Source of the DNA: Thozetella sp. PMI_491
Taxonomy: Eukaryota > Ascomycota > Sordariomycetes > Chaetosphaeriales > Chaetosphaeriaceae
Direction of reading: 5' to 3'
NCBI GenBank assembly: GCA_021432635.1
Contig: MU270030.1
Span: 62,001 to 126,000, forward strand
Length of the DNA stretch: 64,000 bases
Below are positions 1 to 11,117 of this stretch, piece after piece (position 1 is the stretch's first letter; each line of letters starts with the position of its first letter). Under the pieces are notes generated by a model. The model saw only the letters and a program-made list of their open reading frames with translations. It searched no databases and was not told the DNA's origin. A program made the position numbers and the translations under genes.

Positions 1-2103
1 TAGGTGTAATATCTACCCCTTCGGTTGTGTTGTATGTAGTAGATGGCTCGGTTATGAAAGAAAAGCAATAGAAAAGAAGAAATACGCTTAAAAAGTGTCG
101 GCAGTACTCAAGATAGAACTTGACCTGACTTCCCGCTGGTAGGATAAAATATGCGAAGGCCCTTTAATACCGCTCGCATTCACAATGTAGCAAAGTAAGT
201 CTATCAACAAAGACGTGAAGTCGGCCATTTTAGGGGAGTCTCCAAGAAAATTAGCGACCAAATTCTGAACCGTTCGAATATGACTGAGAAGAGAGCTTCC
301 TTATGAGCAGTTAACCGATTCCATCCTTGGCCGGTGGGTCAATAAATTGTCCCTTTCCAGTTGGGGTTCGCGCGTCACCCGGCTGGTTGACAGGGGCTGG
401 ACCACTCCCTCGGCTGACGTGGTAATCACCGCATTTTGGGGTACAGATAGAGCGATGGGATAATATAACAGGTATTAATATGATAAGAGACAGCTTCAGT
501 ATAGCAGGAGACTGTATTGGTATGGCAAAATGCCGAGCTTCTACGTCAGAAGGCCGTTTTAATATAGTAAAAGTGCAATTCTATATAGCGGAGGCGGAAT
601 TATACCAAACACTAGAACGAGTACCAGTGCAGACACGGCTCTATCTCTAGCTGAGGCGAGGCGTGGGGAAAACTTGAGCAGAAACCCCTTGACTTTAACT
701 TGAAGATTGCCGCCAGGCCAAGTTTTACCTCACCCCGCCGCCGAGGTCTCTAAACATGTTTCGTTTCCCTTCTATCTGCTATTTTATCTCCTAGAATTTA
801 GTTTCCCTTTGGCTGATCCTCGCCTGTGACACCAACCGTACTCTAATTGTAGAATAGTAGAGAATAGAAACGGATACACGTCTTGTTCACCTAACGAAAG
901 TCCTACCCCCCCACCCCACCCCCGGCTCCTTGATCAATAGTTATTATCAGAAAAGGATTTCAGCCCTCAAGGCTCCCCTGGGCTCTTCCCAGGCTGCCTA
1001 TCTTTCCGGCGAGTGAATGCTAAGCCTACTCTTGAATCTCAAGTTTGGGAGTTTGGAGTCTCTAACCTTTGCCCTTAAAGTTATAATCATATACTTATTT
1101 AATATCCATTTCTCTTGTATATTTAACCGTCTTTCAAATATACAGCGGTACCCGCGTGACTCTTAAAGATTACTCACCAAGTAATACTCCTTATTCCCTA
1201 GCTCAGCGGCGAGCTTTACCTCTGCCTCTTTTGTGACACTATTATATATCTTACAGGTCCTATACACTCGCTAGGTATAATAGTAGCCTACTATAGCGGC
1301 TCTCCCATAACCTCTTTCCAGGAAGCAGCGACAAACAATATGGAGATATTAGCCCTATTCACCAGACATATCTAGAAGTCTATATACAACCACGCTTGGA
1401 ATAAGTGTAAAACCTGCCGGTAAGAAATTTCACCCTATTAGCTTCTCGAGCTATTAGAAGTTGTCACAAAAGAAGCAGGGGTAAAGCTTGCAGCTGAGCA
1501 TCAGCACTGCCAGCTGGAAGCTGGGGAAGCTCGTCAACCGACTCGGCAAGCTGCCGAGCTCAAGAACAGGGGATCATGCTTAGGGAGCAACCTCTTATGA
1601 CCACGCACGCACACCTGTACACTAGACTAGCGGTCAAAAGAGCCAGGGAAGCATGTATTTTGTTGCAGGTGGTGAAAGGTGTAATAAAAATCGGTCTAAA
1701 TAGAACGATACAGTAGCAGCCCGTAAGGATTCGACTATTAAAGAACTGCGATAATATACCTAGGAATCACTGCTATCTATGCATATATATTGCACGTTGA
1801 TACGGTCGCCGGTTGCGGATATATAGCTAAGTGAAGATTGTAAGCATTGTGCGGACTCAGAAGATGTAAGATGTTTAGTCTAGAGGTCTCTAGAGAAGTA
1901 GAGAAGATCCCTCATATCTTAAATATATCTCGTGATATAGTTGATTAATCAAGTAGCTAAGCTTTTCGTTATCTGGGCTGTAAGAGTGTGGATATCCAAT
2001 ATATTTGATAAGTGTGAGCTTCCCCAGCATATAGGGAAAGCAAGCAAGTCTTTAACCTTAAACTTCATGAGAGCTTCTGAGTATACGTTCATTGTGATAA
2101 AAG
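1..2103. other. Gene-free AT-rich stretch
   Basis: No protein family, splice-supported gene or RNA gene can be supported here. The DNA is AT-rich in patches (about 470-600, 1080-1300 and 1730-1960) with many short TATA/TAGA runs, and in-frame stops are frequent on both strands. A C-rich run lies near 905-925. It may be decayed, RIP-affected repeat DNA, but no terminal repeats or transposase motif were found. Confidence 0.5.
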
Positions 2104-3868
2104 TCAACCTCTCTGCCTTTCACATTCGACCTTCCGCCTCCCGCCTTCCATCGACTGCACCGGGTCTCCCAAGCTTTTCAGCCTGGCGGTATCCAATTTC
2201 TTCCACGTCATAAACAACCCGAACAAGAAGCTCACGCCCCTCGAGGCAGTCGCTACCGCAAACACAACCTTCAGAGCATCCATATACGCCACTAGAACCC
2301 CATGCAGCACGCTAGGACCGAATGTGTTTTGAAGATCGGCGGCGCCAGTAGTGATGACTAGATCGGGGGACACTGTTGGTGCTTCCGTCAAGATGCTGTA
2401 GCGCAGGGTACTGGCGAATCCGGCTTGCCCCGCACTGACCATGAAAGAGCCCCCTAGCGTCTGGAACAAAAGGACAAGTGATGTCACAACCGACATATCG
2501 GACGGCTCGACGCGCGTTTGGCCTATCAGGATAGGGACGTTCATACCCATGCCGCTGCCGACACCCCAGAGGATCTGATAGCCGATCCAGCGAGCCATCG
2601 AGGTGTCGAGGTCGAGCATATATAGAAGGCCGGCGGCAATGGTAGAGATGACGCCCGAGGCTTGGAGATAAAGCGTCACAACACCCGTACCGGACATTAT
2701 ACCGCCAACAGCCATGATGGCGAGGCCACTCGCAATGATGGTGGGCAGGTAGTGAATTCCGGACGTGAGGGCATTGACTCCTTCGACGGCCTGGAAGTAG
2801 GTGGGTAGATAGTACTCCGCGATAAAGAAGCCTCCGGACAGGAAGAAAGTGACGGCGCAAGACACGGCAACATCCCTTTGGCAGGTAACACGGCTGGGAA
2901 TCATAGCATGCTCGCCTTGATACCACTCCCACAATACAAAAACTGCGGTGATGGCGACAAATACGACCAACAAACCCGCGACCTTCCCAGAACCCCAACT
3001 CTCGCCGTTACCGGCATATTGCAAAGCCAGCGTGAACGAGATACAGAAGGTCATGACTAGCGTAACGCCTACAGGGTCTAGATGCCATAATTTCGCCATG
3101 ATGGTCTCGTCTTTTACTTTCCACGATGCCGGGGTTCGGAAGAAGATGAGTAGAAAGAGAGCTGCTACGCCGCCAACAGGAAGGTTAATGTAAAAGCACC
3201 ATCGCCAGCTTAACGCGGTAGTTAACGCTCCACCGATCAAGGGCCCGGTGACCGCTCCGGTGGAAGCTGCAACGCCAATGATGCCGATATAAATGGGCCG
3301 CTTTTGCGGCGGACCAATTAGTCCGGCGACGAGGAAACATCCAGAGGACATGCCGGCAGCCCCGAAACCACTGATCGCACGGCCGATGATCAAGACTGTG
3401 GACGAGTGTGCGGTGGCAGCGACAACGCTCCCAAGCTCGAATATGGCCACCGCAGCGAGCAGAGCGGGTTTCAAGGGAAAGTAGCGGAATGCTTTCCCCC
3501 ATGATGACTGAAACCCGGCGACGGTCATGAAGTAGACGGAAGCATACCATGACAGGTCAGACAGACCAAAATCGTTTGTGATCTTCGGAATGGCGGTAGC
3601 AACGATAGTCTGGCATGGGACGAATCAGATCACGAGACGAAAGTATTAGGAGTGTTAGAGGAGAATATACCATGTCGAGCGGCATGAGGAAGACGCAGAT
3701 GGCCAAGGCCAAGATGACAGCGACTAGCCGAGCTCCTGTAGGATACTGCTCTGTGTTTATTTCTTGCGCTGCTTCCAAAACACCTGTTTCTGACGCTCTT
3801 TCGTCCAGGCCACTTGAAGGCAGTAAAGACGGCATCGGGGCTGGCGTCGTTACGCTGGCCGCTTTCAT
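2104..3868 (-). CDS. MFS drug/toxin efflux transporter, DHA2 (14-TMS) family
   Basis: Two exons: 3868-3671 and 3609-2104, with a 61-nt GT-AG intron (3670-3610), giving about 567 residues, normal for 14-helix DHA2 pumps. The spliced junction restores the helix-1 motif DMTIVATAIP (about residues 65-74), and the central motif SWRWCFYINLPVGG is typical of the family. The N-terminal 50 residues are polar and cytosolic, followed by hydrophobic helices throughout. The start at 3868 is an ATG at the head of the polar leader. Known role of the family: plasma-membrane proton-driven export of toxic metabolites or xenobiotics. It lies in the same orientation 1.45 kb downstream of a Zn2Cys6 regulator, a common pairing for inducible efflux. 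The substrate cannot be told from sequence. Confidence 0.9.
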
Positions 3869-5317
3869 TGGATCCTTTTTTGCTTCAATCGTGTCGTGGT
3901 TTTTGGGGGTTTTTTTTTGGTATTTTTAAGAGCGTCAATTTCAAGTATGCTGAATGGCGGAAGGTTTTCAGAAGTTGGGAATGTAGCCGGGAAGGATCCT
4001 TTTCCATCGGTACGTATGTTAGGCTGCACCAAACCGTGTGATTTCACGCACCTGGGTTGAAAACAGAAAAAAACGCACTGGGAGATTCCCAGTTCGATTT
4101 GCGACGACGTTGCGTTGTCGGGGAGGAACAGGATCGACACCTGTAGGCAACGGGAAAGGGAGAGTGCGAAGCATGCAATCGGCGCAGCGCGTTCATATTG
4201 CCCTTGCGGAAGGCGATTCCAACTGTCTCGGAGAGAAAACATTATTCACCCAAATAACGCTCCAAGGCAAGCCAATAGAAATGTGGTATTTATTGTATGC
4301 CGTGCTCGAGGCGGGAGTCGGGGCAACATCGGGGACATTTGGATGGGACAGCAAAAAAAGGGGGCCGCCTTGTACGGTCGCAGCACCCCGGGACACCTAG
4401 TAAGCCGAACCAAGCAAAAAAGTAAGGCTGTCAACCAAGAAGAAGCGGAAATACATCCGCACACCGTCGTATTCTCTGATCGCGCATGTCACCGCGAACA
4501 GCCTCAAGCTCCGTTCAAGATTTCTAATAGCTTGCTCTCTCATGCTAATATATAGAGAAATGGTTCTTTAGCTTATAACCCCCCTACGAGTCTTCTAGGA
4601 AACCCACTCGACCTCCTTTACACTACATGACACCTCGCTCCCACGGCACCTCCCCCTTGACTACTTGCATGGCCGGGAACGTTGTCCCGGGAAGAAAGTA
4701 AGGGGTGGTGGGTTGATGTTTTCAAGTAGGCCTACCGACAGTGCCAGTAGATAGATAAAGGTGTGAGAGATAGCCCTGGGACATTTCAGGCACAACGGCT
4801 ATTGAACTGCTGTATACCATCAAGGTGAAGGCATCAAGATACCTGTATGCTAGGTGCCGGGTCGCCAGGCTCCGTGTATATCTGGAGCGAGAGCTGACAA
4901 GCCTGAAACTAGCTTCGCGGGGTAGCAATCGTTATGGCGTAGCTCGGGGCTAACTATACCGTCCCGCTGGAGAGTACGATCGATTAACCTGGCCCCTAGT
5001 TGAAAACACCAAGGCCGAGATGCGGATGCTTAGCTAGGATAAAGATCTCCATGGCGGCCCGGTAAAGAGTTCTTACTTCAAATCATCCGCATGCTATACA
5101 GTATACCATTTATAACTGCTCTAGGGAGGTGTGGCAAAAAAAATACTATTGTCGGACACACTAGCCCAACCTGAGGAGGAGGTGGGCAACCCCTGACACA
5201 TTTTAGGGAGAGGCTCTTATAAAACTGACAGCTATTTATATTGGTCTGAGATAGGGAGGATATGTACATCTTCTAAAATCATCTTCGTACTAATCTAGTA
5301 GACCAAAGAACTTCTAC
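3869..5317. other. Intergenic region, no supported gene
   Basis: Separates the efflux pump from the upstream regulator. Open frames around 4040-4555 on the plus strand have no recognisable domain, no hydrophobic pattern and no plausible splice partners, so they are not called. It probably contains the promoter of the pump (3869 upward) and the terminator of the regulator gene. Confidence 0.5.
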
Positions 5318-6641
5318 CTATTTATATGCTAGTTCATGGCCTACTTGAAGCTCTTTACGCGGCCACTGAAGTAAATTATCCCACCTGCAGTCTAAATCCC
5401 TTGCTGCTAGATATGCCAAGGTCTCCATAGTACCGTCTAGAAAATATCGACTCGGTGCTCGCTTCATTATGGCACACCAGTACACGAAAACCACATTTGC
5501 AGAAGCGCAACCGTTCTCTAGCATCGAGACATATTCGTCTGAGACTTTTGCTGGCCAAGTGAAAAAGTGGGCCCATAGCTGTGGTCGACATGAGACGAAC
5601 TCGGCCCATGTCTTAAGGGACCGGACGGCGGTACCGCAAATCAAGCCGCAGACCAGGCCGCAAGATGTTGTCTTTTCTTCGCCGAGAGCAGTTTCTAATC
5701 GGTCGATTGCTGCCATTGTTTCTTCTTCCTGTGGAAATCGGCATTCGCGCAGTTTCCTGTGCAGTACTTCGGCCTCTTCGGCAATGGAACGAGGAAAAAC
5801 CAGCGGGGTTGTTGCGCTACGGAGATTCCGAGGTCCGCGAAGAATTTTTAGTATGGAAGCGGGGGTGATAGTATGGCTCGGGCCGTCAAATTTGGGACTA
5901 AGGAAGCTGACATCGAAGTGGAAAAGAGTAGTGCTCATTATGAATGCCGCCACGGGCACCCAGTTTTGAAGGTTCAGGTCCGTCACGGTCGAGCGGAAGA
6001 GACTAGATGCTTTGATAGCGTGGTGGCAGGCGGCGTGGTAGTAGGAGCGGGGGTTGACGGAATCGGTGTGGCAAAGGTGCAAAGCAGAGATCGCCATAAA
6101 AGAGTGTCGAAGAAATGGGAGAGAGGTCGAAGCATGGAGTGTTTCGCGACGCCAAACTGTGCCTGAGTTTACCACCAGAGGGAATTCCAGGGACGTTCTC
6201 ACCATGTAGTGCGCCATGAGTCTAGCGCTTATGTCGTCTTCGAAGAGTGGTAGGTGGGGTTGCGCAATGATCGCTGTGCCTACGGACACAGGCCCAAGTG
6301 ACGGTGTACGTACGACAACACCATTATCTCCCTCACTCCTTCTTTGACTGGGCATCGACCAGGGACCCCGTTCGCTACTATGGGCGGTCATACTTCCGCC
6401 AGAGGCATGATTATATTGTGCCTGTGGGACGAGGTCATCCTGAGGCTGATAGCCGCAAATCTCGTCTCTTCTCCTGCAGTTGGAGCATGCTGGCGCCCTC
6501 GAGTCGCACTATGTCCCTCACAAGTCTGAGTCATCGATGCATTGCCCTGCAAGCAAGGGAGTCTACCTTGACGCGTCGTCTCTTGCATTGAGGACACCCA
6601 TTGCGCGACTTGTGGTGGAATCTTTTAGAGACACCTGCCAT
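5318..6641 (-). CDS. Zn(II)2Cys6 transcription factor, UPC2-like architecture
   Basis: Two exons: 6641-6567 (75 nt) and 6508-5318, split by a 58-nt GT-AG intron (6566-6509), about 421 residues. The intron falls inside the zinc cluster: exon 1 encodes CPQCKRRRVK and exon 2 continues CDSRAPACSNCRRRDEIC, giving the perfect spacing C16-x2-C19-x6-C26-x6-C33-x2-C36-x6-C43. The basic leader FHHKSRNG precedes it. A linker leads to a helical region (about residue 105 onward: LMAHYMV, ALHLCH) resembling the C-terminal domain of sterol-uptake-type fungal regulators. Family role: nuclear, sequence-specific activator or repressor. It is transcribed toward the DHA2 pump and away from a carboxylesterase, both candidate targets. 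A model starting at the downstream ATG (6391) would lose the whole DNA-binding domain. Confidence 0.9.
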
Positions 6642-7572
6642 GCGTCTTAAGCTCGCCAAAAGTGCTCGGGGAAATGCTAGTCGGAAGCTCGGGATTGAAA
6701 AAAGAATTAAACTATTCCGCCTGCCAATCGTTGGACCTCCTACTCAAGAAGTCAGTTATGCCGAACAAACAGTGATGCTGCGTGGAGGTTGAGGTGGCGG
6801 CAAGGTTGGAGACTGTGACCTCGTTTACGCCAGAGACCCCAGGCTAGTAGGGCATTTGGAATGTACCAGGATACTTGGGGGCCAGAGGCAGATGACAGGG
6901 GGGGCTCGCACACTAAACCTTAGGCGGACTAGCGCCATCACAAAAGTGCCGCTCAAATAACGTTAACCTCACGAATAACTGGTTACCTAAGCCTGTTACG
7001 CACCCAGCCAGCCATGATCTCAGTCCTCTGCTCCGCGCTGGATCCTACCAATGTGTTGGCGTCGGGCTACAGACTACACCCCGACTCTAAGCTCACTATA
7101 GTAGACACTAGTATCGAGGCTTTTAATCGCTCACAGCGGTAACTGTTTTGCAATCTCCATTTTCTTCGTAGAAACCGAAGCCAGGCCGCGCTACACAGAA
7201 CCTGGCGGGGAATGTATTCCTTACTGCTACTAACGTGCTATCATCTTAGCTTCTTTTCATGTTCAAGATCTGACTCGTGTTTAGGTCACCGTCGGGTGAG
7301 CGAATTGGAGCGTATATGGAGGGTAGCGACCTCCTTGAGAACCCAGCCTCTTTTATCCCAAGTTGGGATAGCCCTTCGCATGCTGTATATGCGGGGCAGT
7401 TCAGTTTATGCCAAAACAATCGAGACGAGTAGCTGACGTGCGCGTATAAAGAGACTATAAGAGGGCTGGGCTGCTTCTTATTTTCAGTAAAACTTTTGGC
7501 AGTCTCCCCAGTCACCTAGTATATCTAGTGATTTTATCCAACTCTTCTCTTAATATCTTCCTCCAAGACACG
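6642..7572. promoter_or_regulatory. Divergent intergenic promoter region
   Basis: 931 bp between the start of the Zn2Cys6 gene (minus strand) and the start of the carboxylesterase gene (plus strand), so it must hold both promoters. No other gene can be supported in it. No specific binding site is claimed. Confidence 0.5.
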
Positions 7573-9255
7573 ATGCGGTACAGCCTCTATGCGCTAGGTT
7601 TGCTGGCGTCACTCGTCGCTGCACAATTCAACACTAGCTTGAAGAGCAAGACCTCCATCGCCCGGACAAAATACGGCACGGTCTTCACTAACAACATCAC
7701 TAACGCCAGCATTTCCGTGTTCAAAGGTATCCCGTATGGAAAGCCTCCCATCAATGACTTACGATGGCGTTCTCCTTCCCCACCGGACCCCTGGCTGCGC
7801 CCAATCAATACAACCGTCAGCACTCGAGCATGCTGGGGGTTCATCGGTAGCAACACCACAGAGACGACATCTGAGGACTGCCTGTACCTTAACGTCTGGA
7901 CGCCGGCAATGACCGCATCCAATCGTCTCCCTGTGATGGTCTGGGTACACGGCGGCGGTTTTAACTACGATTCGGGTCTTGATCCCCTCTTCGAAGGAGT
8001 AAATCTTGCTGCAAAAGAGGTCGTTGTCGTCACTATTAACTATCGCCTTGGTAACTTTGGCTTCTTTGCACACCCCGGTCTGGATATAGAAGATTGCACT
8101 GGGAAGTCGGGAAATTTTGGAATTCAAGATATAATCCTAGCTCTCCGTTGGGTCAGGGGCAGCATCCAGGCCTTTGGGGGTGATTCGAGCAACGTTATGA
8201 TCTTCGGGGAGTCGGCCGGCGCCCACGCCCTTGGTCCTCTCATGGCGTCGCCTCTGAGTGAGGGTCTATATGACAAGGTCGCGTGTTCGAGTGGATCCTG
8301 GTGGGATTCTGAGCATGGGAACATGGAAAACTTTAATCAGTCTCGCCAGAGAGGCCTAAACTGGGCCGATTCGGTTGCAGGCCCCAACGCAACTCTCGCA
8401 GAGCTGCGAGCCCTTCCCGCTTGGTTTGTCCAGAACACGAGCGTGTGGCTCGGCGCTGATCCTGGCACCACCGCCTTCAGTCCCAATATCGACAACTTCG
8501 TTATACCCCGCGTGGTCCCCGCAACTTTCGCCATAGGGCGGCAGGCTAAGGTACCTATGCTCGTCGGCTTCAACGCTCGCGAGGACACATTCTTCCAAAA
8601 CAGAGCATTCGACCACAGCAGTGCTACTGAGTTCAATGATCGGCTCTTCTCGTTCCTGAACATTTCTGGAATACCCGAGAATACGATACGCTCCGGGATG
8701 GAAAAGTACTTCCCAGCCACTACTGCAATTCAGGCCAACGCTTCGTCATTCCTCTTAATTGGAGATCTCGTGATCCGACAGCAAACTTGGGAGGCTATCC
8801 ATCTCCACGAGAAGACTACTGGCCAGCCAAGTTGGCTATATTTATTCAACTATACCTCCGATTATAGCCCTATCGCTGGACACGGGCAGGACGTACCCTT
8901 TGAATTTGGCACACTGGAACCTTTTGCCCTCACTGCTCATGGATTGCTACCGGGTGCGGCCGACAGAACCTTCAGTAATTACTTGATGACTTACTACACC
9001 AACTTTGCCAAGACCTCAAACCCGAATATGCCCGACGATTTGAACGGTACCCTTCCTGCTTGGCCTGCCTACAAGTCATGCGAAGGCAATAGGACATGCG
9101 AGCCCGGTACCTGCGGACCCAAGCAAGGGTGTATTTTCCAGCTTGCAAATAATCTCTCGGTGCAAAAATTTGACTACGGCCGTTTCCGATTTATCCAGAG
9201 CTTCAGGACTGGCGGCACATTCCCAGCCAAGTGGCACGATTTTCTGGCTACGTAG
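7573..9255 (+). CDS. Secreted type-B carboxylesterase/lipase
   Basis: Intronless, 560 residues when started at the ATG at 7573. This start is chosen because the frame upstream opens only with a GTG and because it is followed at once by a signal peptide (MRYSLYALGLLASLVAA, cleavage near residue 17). Alpha/beta-hydrolase features appear in order: FKGIPYG, the oxyanion segment VWVHGGGF, the nucleophile elbow GESAG (Ser214), the acid Glu337 in GFNAREDT, and the histidine His437 in GHGQDV. Spacing and length match the carboxylesterase/cholinesterase family. Numerous N-x-S/T sites fit a secreted glycoprotein. Expected role: extracellular hydrolysis of carboxyl esters; substrate unknown. It is divergent from the zinc-cluster regulator, suggesting co-regulation. 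Confidence 0.93.
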   Translation: MRYSLYALGLLASLVAAQFNTSLKSKTSIARTKYGTVFTNNITNASISVFKGIPYGKPPINDLRWRSPSPPDPWLRPINTTVSTRACWGFIGSNTTETTSEDCLYLNVWTPAMTASNRLPVMVWVHGGGFNYDSGLDPLFEGVNLAAKEVVVVTINYRLGNFGFFAHPGLDIEDCTGKSGNFGIQDIILALRWVRGSIQAFGGDSSNVMIFGESAGAHALGPLMASPLSEGLYDKVACSSGSWWDSEHGNMENFNQSRQRGLNWADSVAGPNATLAELRALPAWFVQNTSVWLGADPGTTAFSPNIDNFVIPRVVPATFAIGRQAKVPMLVGFNAREDTFFQNRAFDHSSATEFNDRLFSFLNISGIPENTIRSGMEKYFPATTAIQANASSFLLIGDLVIRQQTWEAIHLHEKTTGQPSWLYLFNYTSDYSPIAGHGQDVPFEFGTLEPFALTAHGLLPGAADRTFSNYLMTYYTNFAKTSNPNMPDDLNGTLPAWPAYKSCEGNRTCEPGTCGPKQGCIFQLANNLSVQKFDYGRFRFIQSFRTGGTFPAKWHDFLAT

Positions 9256-9399
9256 AGTAGTCTAGAACTGGCGGCCGTGAACAGATGAGCAGCAGTATAG
9301 CTTTATAGCACAAACAAGAGGAGAACTAACTGGTGTCTACGTCATTGACAGCTAGTCGCTTGTGCTGAATCTTTTCCGCTAGCTAGTCATTTTGGCATG

Positions 9400-9830
9400 T
9401 TGATGTAGTTCACAAACTCGTCAGCCGTATGTGTGAGATGTCCGATCGCGGTGATGCGCGCGCTGGAAGGGAGCATAGAATCTTTAACTACGTTTTCATA
9501 ATGCTATTAATTTCTCGGAATTCATTCTTCAGTTCATTAAGTACGTAATTGTTCAAAGTTCTCGGGGCAACCAGTCCCAGTAGCAGCAAACGTCCCTGTA
9601 CATAGACAAGGCAAGGTGATCTTCGAGCCCGGCGCAACCTCAAAGAACCAATCCTAAAACAAATGCTTCACATTATATAGTTGGAATAGGCGATAGCATA
9701 CACTTCTACCAGGCAGCCGTTAACGGCGTGCTCCAGTTGTATATTTTCTGCAGCAACCTCGAAGTTAACGGCGTCTTGCCCTTTTGCAGTTCCGGCGAAA
9801 GCAGATCCCATATGTTTTCGATACGCCCAA
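9400..9830 (-). pseudogene. Unidentified coding-like relic or small gene
   Basis: Reading the minus strand from an ATG near 9811, an open frame contains AGTAKGQDAVNFEVAAEN and then reaches a GT donor. A pyrimidine-rich acceptor (...TTGTTTTAG) 57 nt later joins to a segment reading DWFFEVAPGSKITLP. A third open segment near 9405-9500 reads HYENVVKDSMLPSS and ends with a stop after NYINMPK. The second-to-third junction does not join in frame by any GT-AG pair I could find, so the locus is either a decayed gene or a wrongly joined small gene of about 110 residues. I do not recognise the family. Another frame is also open here, so coding is not proven. Confidence 0.3.
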
Positions 9831-11117
9831 TCGTAAACAGTTGATTTATATTATCGATATTGAAGGTTGGATCTGTCAGTGATGAGGTTCTATGGAACTT
9901 GAATTAAAATATTTAGAGGTGTCTAAGAGTAGAGTCAGCCGCAAGAGTTAAGGCGACTTCTACTCCGAGTTCTGCACGATGGTGCACCAAGTACTTTATC
10001 CTAAGGACAGCTTCATAACATTCTTGCTAAGTGGCAAAGCTTCTTATATTAGGTTTATAGGTTCCCCTTATGCTAGGTATAAGTAGGAAGTAGTTCGTTA
10101 GCTCTGACTACAAAGAGATCTACAGAGCTGTCAAGATATACATCATCGTTTAGCCAGTCTTTGCCATGATTAACATATTCTTTTAGTGTCTTAAAAGCTA
10201 CTAAGACTATCATCTTCTACACTCGTTTTAAGCTGCTATGATTGTCACAGGGGCTCAACCTATCTATTATTATATTCCTTCCACCCTGGTCGGAGCCGAT
10301 ACATATTCAACCGAGTTAATATCGTAACCTTTCTCTCCCACCATCGCTAGCCTTACGCTGTTCCGGCAGCCCTGCCCTAGAGCCGTATATATGTAGTTGT
10401 AGCGTTGGTACCGCGTTATGGCTTCTCTAAGACTACGGTGTGTGTGTGTGTGCTTTATAGTAGTAGTTTCGTCCGCTACTTCGTTGCATGCTCCCCGTCT
10501 TCATTACTTTTCTTGTTAACCGCTAGCCTATTAATATTATAATTATAGAACTACAGTGTTACTGTTTTCCCAGTTGAGTTAATCCAGAAATGTTTGTAGT
10601 TAAGAGATAAAATAGCCTTCTTAATTAGCTCTTGAACACAATTATATTGTTACAAGCCTATTATCCCACACTAGATATTATAGCTAGCTATACTTGGCTA
10701 TAGAACCTAGCTAGCCTAACCAGTGGAATCATATTTAACCGTGCTATAATAAAAAATTGAACCCGCTCACCGACAGAGTTACACTTGTAGAGGCGAATAC
10801 TATCCTAGGAAGTCGGATTTCAGCCGCGGTGCCAAGAAAAAGAACTGTGCATATTACTCTTCCTTGTATATATAAAGAGAAGAGTTGTATTGTATTATAT
10901 CATGTGAGAACCGGAGGCCATAGTGCTATAGTCCACTTATAACCACAATGATACAGAGGCGTTTCTCGTCACGTTTAGCTCGCCCAAGGTGAAAGTGTAC
11001 ATTAATATAGGGGAGGGAGGTGTGGAAGAGAAGGGCAGGGTTCGTGGTGAAGACTAACATTAGACAATTTCTGGTCAAGTGCTACTCTCTTTAGGGGGTC
11101 GCACTGAATTGAGACAT
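9831..11117. other. AT-rich gene-free stretch with (TG)n microsatellite
   Basis: No gene is supported. The sequence is AT-rich with many TAG/TAA triplets on both strands. A (GT)n microsatellite lies at about 10438-10452. A short open frame at 10757-10942 has no recognisable content. Together with the preceding relic this looks like decayed DNA, but no terminal repeats were identified. Confidence 0.45.
10438..10452. repeat. (GT)n microsatellite
   Basis: Uninterrupted alternating G/T of about 15 bp in the AT-rich gap. No function is inferred. Confidence 0.8.

Noticed and set aside
2312-2998. 228-codon open frame inside the DHA2 transporter on the same strand
   Set aside because: Arg/His/Cys-rich composition of a shadow frame; the overlapping frame has clear MFS motifs.
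4038-4555. Overlapping plus-strand open frames of 120 and 146 codons
   Set aside because: No domain, no splice partner and low-complexity polar composition.
5469-5969. 166-codon plus-strand open frame opposite the zinc-cluster gene
   Set aside because: Antisense shadow of a well-supported coding exon with no domain of its own.
7528-7572. Extended N-terminus of the carboxylesterase from a GTG codon
   Set aside because: Non-ATG start; the ATG at 7573 begins a textbook signal peptide.
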